Source: Ruminococcus sp. CAG:382
GTDB taxonomy: Bacteria; Bacillota; Clostridia; Oscillospirales; CAG-382
Length of the DNA: 6,661 nucleotides
Direction: 5' to 3'
Assembly (NCBI GenBank): GCA_000433115.1
Contig: FR892156.1
Coordinates: 2,533 to 9,193, forward strand
Part shown: positions 4,670 through 6,661 of the stretch, one piece after another
Layout of the letters: each line of letters starts with the position of its first letter
Position numbering within the stretch: the stretch's first letter is position 1
Position numbers and translations under genes: made by a program
Notes under the pieces: generated by a model
Seen by the model: only the letters and a program-made list of their open reading frames with translations
Told to the model about the DNA's origin: nothing
Databases searched by the model: none

Positions 4670-6661
4670 TTAATATTTCGTCCGTTTCCACTGAATGAAG
4701 AACAGGACGCCGCCGCCGACAAGCGCGACGGAAATGATCACAACAACGAAGACAAGACCGATACCGGAATTTTCTTCGACAGGCATCACGGTGAATTTTA
4801 TCTCAACCGTGGTGTCTTTTCGTATGTTGGAAAGCGGAAGCTCACAGGCGCCGCTGAGTCTTGCATTTTCGTCAAGTGTGAGCGCGACACCGTCGACCGT
4901 CACACTGTCGACCATATACCCGTCAAACGGGAAAATACGCACGGTAATGCCGCCGCCGTCGGCAACGGGCTGTGAATTCATCGGATCGGCTGTGCCGTTC
5001 GCGCCGCAGTTTACGGTCACGATATGGTTGACCGGCGCAGTCGAATCGATTGCAATGACAACGGTACGCACATCGTAGAGAGGGATGGTCACTTTTCCGT
5101 TCAGGTCGGCAACAACTCCGCCGTTTTTCTTCGCAAACACCGAGCCGTCAAATGCATAGCAGTCAACGGTCTTTGCCGAAAACCCGCCGCCCAGCGTTAT
5201 GCTCATGACGCTGCCCGTCGGATACGCATCCGGCACGACAACAACGGTATACAGCGATTTTATGCCGTTTTCGCCCAGACACTGCAGGAAGACCTCGCTG
5301 CTTTCGGGCGCGATCATCGTATCGTATGCCAGATCCGCAAAATCGCCCGAAACCTTTGCCGGGCTTCCGCCGGTCACGGTTATATCGAAAAGTCCGTTTG
5401 TGAAGGTGACGCGCCTTCCGCTTTCAAGTGACTGGATTTTCAGAAAAACATCCTTACCCACTTTGGTGTTGCGGGAGACATCGATGGTTATGTCGCTTTG
5501 AGCCCAGTTTATATCGTCGGCGGTTATCCAGTCGGGCTTATCTTCCGGTTTTTCACGGAAGCTGACCTGGATTATGTGGTCGCCCGTGACATTGACAAGC
5601 ACGAGCTTGCCCTGCGTCAGCGTCGCCTGCTGTCCGTCGTAATAAACGCGGTCGATCTCATAGCCCTCATCGGGTATGAAGCTGATCACGATGTCGTCGC
5701 CGTCGTCGACCTCAATCCGGTTCGACGGCTCGACCCTGCCGTGGTCTCCGCAGTCAACGGTCACGGTATGGTATTTCACATTTTCTCCTTCAACGGCAAA
5801 GCTGACCGTAAGGGTATGGTTTGCCGTGACGTTTGTGAAAGTGAATTCGTTTGAAAGCTCACCCTCAAGCGACGCTCCGTCGATCCTGACTGCCGAAACA
5901 ACATGTCCCATGTCGGGAGTGAAGCGGAAGGTGACGCTGCCGCCGTGGTCAACACTGACAATCCCGTTTGTCATTGTGTAGCCCACAGCCTCAAGCGTGC
6001 CGCCGTAGCTCTTCGCAACGACCGCCGTTATCTTGTAAGTCGCCTTCCTGAACGTCGCAACGATGTCATAGGCGCGATTCACGTTTACAACAAGACGGTT
6101 TTCGAGGGGCGTGGTGGATATTCCGTTTATATACACCCTGTCAAGCACATACCCCTCATCGGGAGTAAATATGATCTCACAATCCTCGCCGTACGGCACC
6201 TCGGCAGTCATTCCCTCATACGCCGCAAAGGCTATTCTGCCTCCCGAAGCACGGGAATCGACCGAGATGGTCACAGTCTGTGCCGCCGGCTTTTCGGCAA
6301 ACACGACGTGGAAAACAAGGTCCGTCGATGCGACAGCAATATATGTTCCGTTGATGACCGAAACGAGTCTGCCGTTGAGAGTCGCGCTCTCGACATACAT
6401 TCCTTCGCCGGGCGTCACCGTGAAAACGACCGTGCCGCCCCTTACGATGCTGTCGCCGCAGTCGGCGGAAACGCTGCCGCTCCCGTCATAAGTCACCCTG
6501 ACGGCGCTCAGTGCCTTGCCCGATACAGTGACCGTAACGGTGAAATCGCCGTTCACCGCCGGAAAAACGCAGGCATTGTCAACAAAATCAACGGTCACGC
6601 TCTCACTGCCGTCGGCAAAGGCGAAAACCGCTTTTTCGGCTTTCATACCGAGCGGCAGAAC
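4670..6661 (-). CDS. C-terminal part of a large surface protein with InlB-type B-repeats and a membrane anchor
   Basis: The frame stays open to the right edge, so the ATG at 6646 is internal and at least 663 residues of a longer protein are seen. Numbering from that Met as 1, five modules of about 73-83 residues resemble divergent InlB B-repeats: 46-118, 122-200, 203-285, 293-365 and 540-620. Each has a glycine turn near its start, a 'xFxPxxGYxVxxVxxxG' core (clearest in FTPDEGYVLDRVYING, 160-175) and a closing strand ending VxF. Residues 366-539 form an unrecognised beta-rich region. The protein ends with a hydrophobic helix (627-651, GIGLVFVVVIISVALVGGGV onward) and the basic tail QWKRTKY, which would anchor it with the repeats outside. 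No LPXTG motif precedes the helix. Such repeats act as extracellular spacers or binding modules in adhesins and large glycosidases; any enzymatic or adhesive head would lie in the missing N-terminus. The partner is unknown. Confidence 0.85.
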   Translation of the reverse strand, partial: VLPLGMKAEKAVFAFADGSESVTVDFVDNACVFPAVNGDFTVTVTVSGKALSAVRVTYDGSGSVSADCGDSIVRGGTVVFTVTPGEGMYVESATLNGRLVSVINGTYIAVASTDLVFHVVFAEKPAAQTVTISVDSRASGGRIAFAAYEGMTAEVPYGEDCEIIFTPDEGYVLDRVYINGISTTPLENRLVVNVNRAYDIVATFRKATYKITAVVAKSYGGTLEAVGYTMTNGIVSVDHGGSVTFRFTPDMGHVVSAVRIDGASLEGELSNEFTFTNVTANHTLTVSFAVEGENVKYHTVTVDCGDHGRVEPSNRIEVDDGDDIVISFIPDEGYEIDRVYYDGQQATLTQGKLVLVNVTGDHIIQVSFREKPEDKPDWITADDINWAQSDITIDVSRNTKVGKDVFLKIQSLESGRRVTFTNGLFDITVTGGSPAKVSGDFADLAYDTMIAPESSEVFLQCLGENGIKSLYTVVVVPDAYPTGSVMSITLGGGFSAKTVDCYAFDGSVFAKKNGGVVADLNGKVTIPLYDVRTVVIAIDSTAPVNHIVTVNCGANGTADPMNSQPVADGGGITVRIFPFDGYMVDSVTVDGVALTLDENARLSGACELPLSNIRKDTTVEIKFTVMPVEENSGIGLVFVVVIISVALVGGGVLFFIQWKRTKY
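4694..4768 (-). other. C-terminal transmembrane anchor segment
   Basis: Residues 627-651 of the surface protein are an unbroken hydrophobic stretch flanked outside by MPVEENSG and inside by QWKRTKY. The length (about 25 residues) and the positive tail fit a single stop-transfer helix. Confidence 0.8.
4787..5029 (-). repeat. Fifth B-repeat-like module next to the membrane anchor
   Basis: This module (HIVTVNCGANGTADP to the strand VEIKFTV) has the same layout as the four upstream repeats: VNCGANG turn, GGGITVRIFPFDGYMVDSV core and a closing NIRKDTTVEIKF strand. It is separated from them by about 175 residues of unrelated sequence and lies directly before the transmembrane helix, so it would sit close to the cell surface. 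Confidence 0.7.
5552..6511 (-). repeat. Four consecutive B-repeat-like protein modules
   Basis: These are coding repeats, diverged at DNA level. Module limits are about 6293-6511, 6047-6283, 5792-6040 and 5552-5770. Shared positions are a turn such as DCGDHG or DSRASGG at the start, a polar strand before VxFxxxP, then G-hydrophobic-V-xx-V-x-hydrophobic-xG, and a final NVTxDHxxxVxF. Modules two and four are most alike in the core (FTPDEGYVLDRVYING against FIPDEGYEIDRVYYDG). The first is most degenerate (TPGEGMYVESATLNG). Confidence 0.75.

Noticed and set aside
5691..5712. GTCGTCGCC-type short DNA repeat within the surface-protein gene
   Set aside because: It reflects a run of Asp and Val codons (VDDGDDI) in repeat four, not a separate repeat element.

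Overview
The window looks like chromosomal DNA from a gut-type anaerobic member of the Bacillota (class Clostridia, possibly an uncultured Oscillospirales- or Lachnospiraceae-like lineage). This is an inference. It rests on the long Ser/Asp/Glu-rich linker behind the lipobox of a large sugar-type solute-binding lipoprotein, a GH27 glycosidase of the type common in intestinal Firmicutes, Gram-positive style Shine-Dalgarno sequences and extended -10 promoters, and a surface protein built from InlB-type B-repeats. Base composition is roughly balanced to slightly GC-rich in genes, with AT-rich gaps.

Layout: (1) 1-198 (+), the last 65 residues of an unidentified membrane protein. (2) 250-1743, a strong-looking promoter, a GH27 alpha-galactosidase-type enzyme (346-1479), and a 69-residue two-CxxC zinc-ribbon-like protein that starts inside the stop codon of the enzyme (TAATG), closed by a bidirectional terminator. 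(3) 1788-3371 (-), a single-gene transcription unit for an ABC-type sugar-binding lipoprotein, convergent with unit 2 and with no permease genes beside it. (4) 3372-3600, a divergent promoter region with two good sigma-A-type promoters, each with a small inverted repeat at the expected transcription start. (5) 3601-4461 (+), a lone acyltransferase-fold protein related to the catalytic domain of 2-oxo-acid dehydrogenase E2, in which the catalytic histidine position is glutamate. (6) 4561-4656, two terminator hairpins between convergent genes. (7) 4670-6661 (-), the C-terminal 663 residues of a large surface protein with five B-repeat-like modules, one unrecognised central domain and a C-terminal membrane anchor; its N-terminus lies beyond the right edge.

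How the parts fit: the glycosidase (no signal peptide, so cytoplasmic) and the sugar-binding lipoprotein fit a glycan-scavenging lifestyle in which imported oligosaccharides are trimmed inside the cell. They sit in separate, convergent units, so joint regulation is only a guess. The surface protein and the E2-like protein show no evident functional link to the sugar genes. I saw no mobile element, CRISPR array, tRNA or rRNA. I do not see a clear new multi-gene system. The most unusual points are the translationally coupled CxxC protein, the histidine-less E2-fold protein, and the substrate-pocket signature of the GH27 enzyme.
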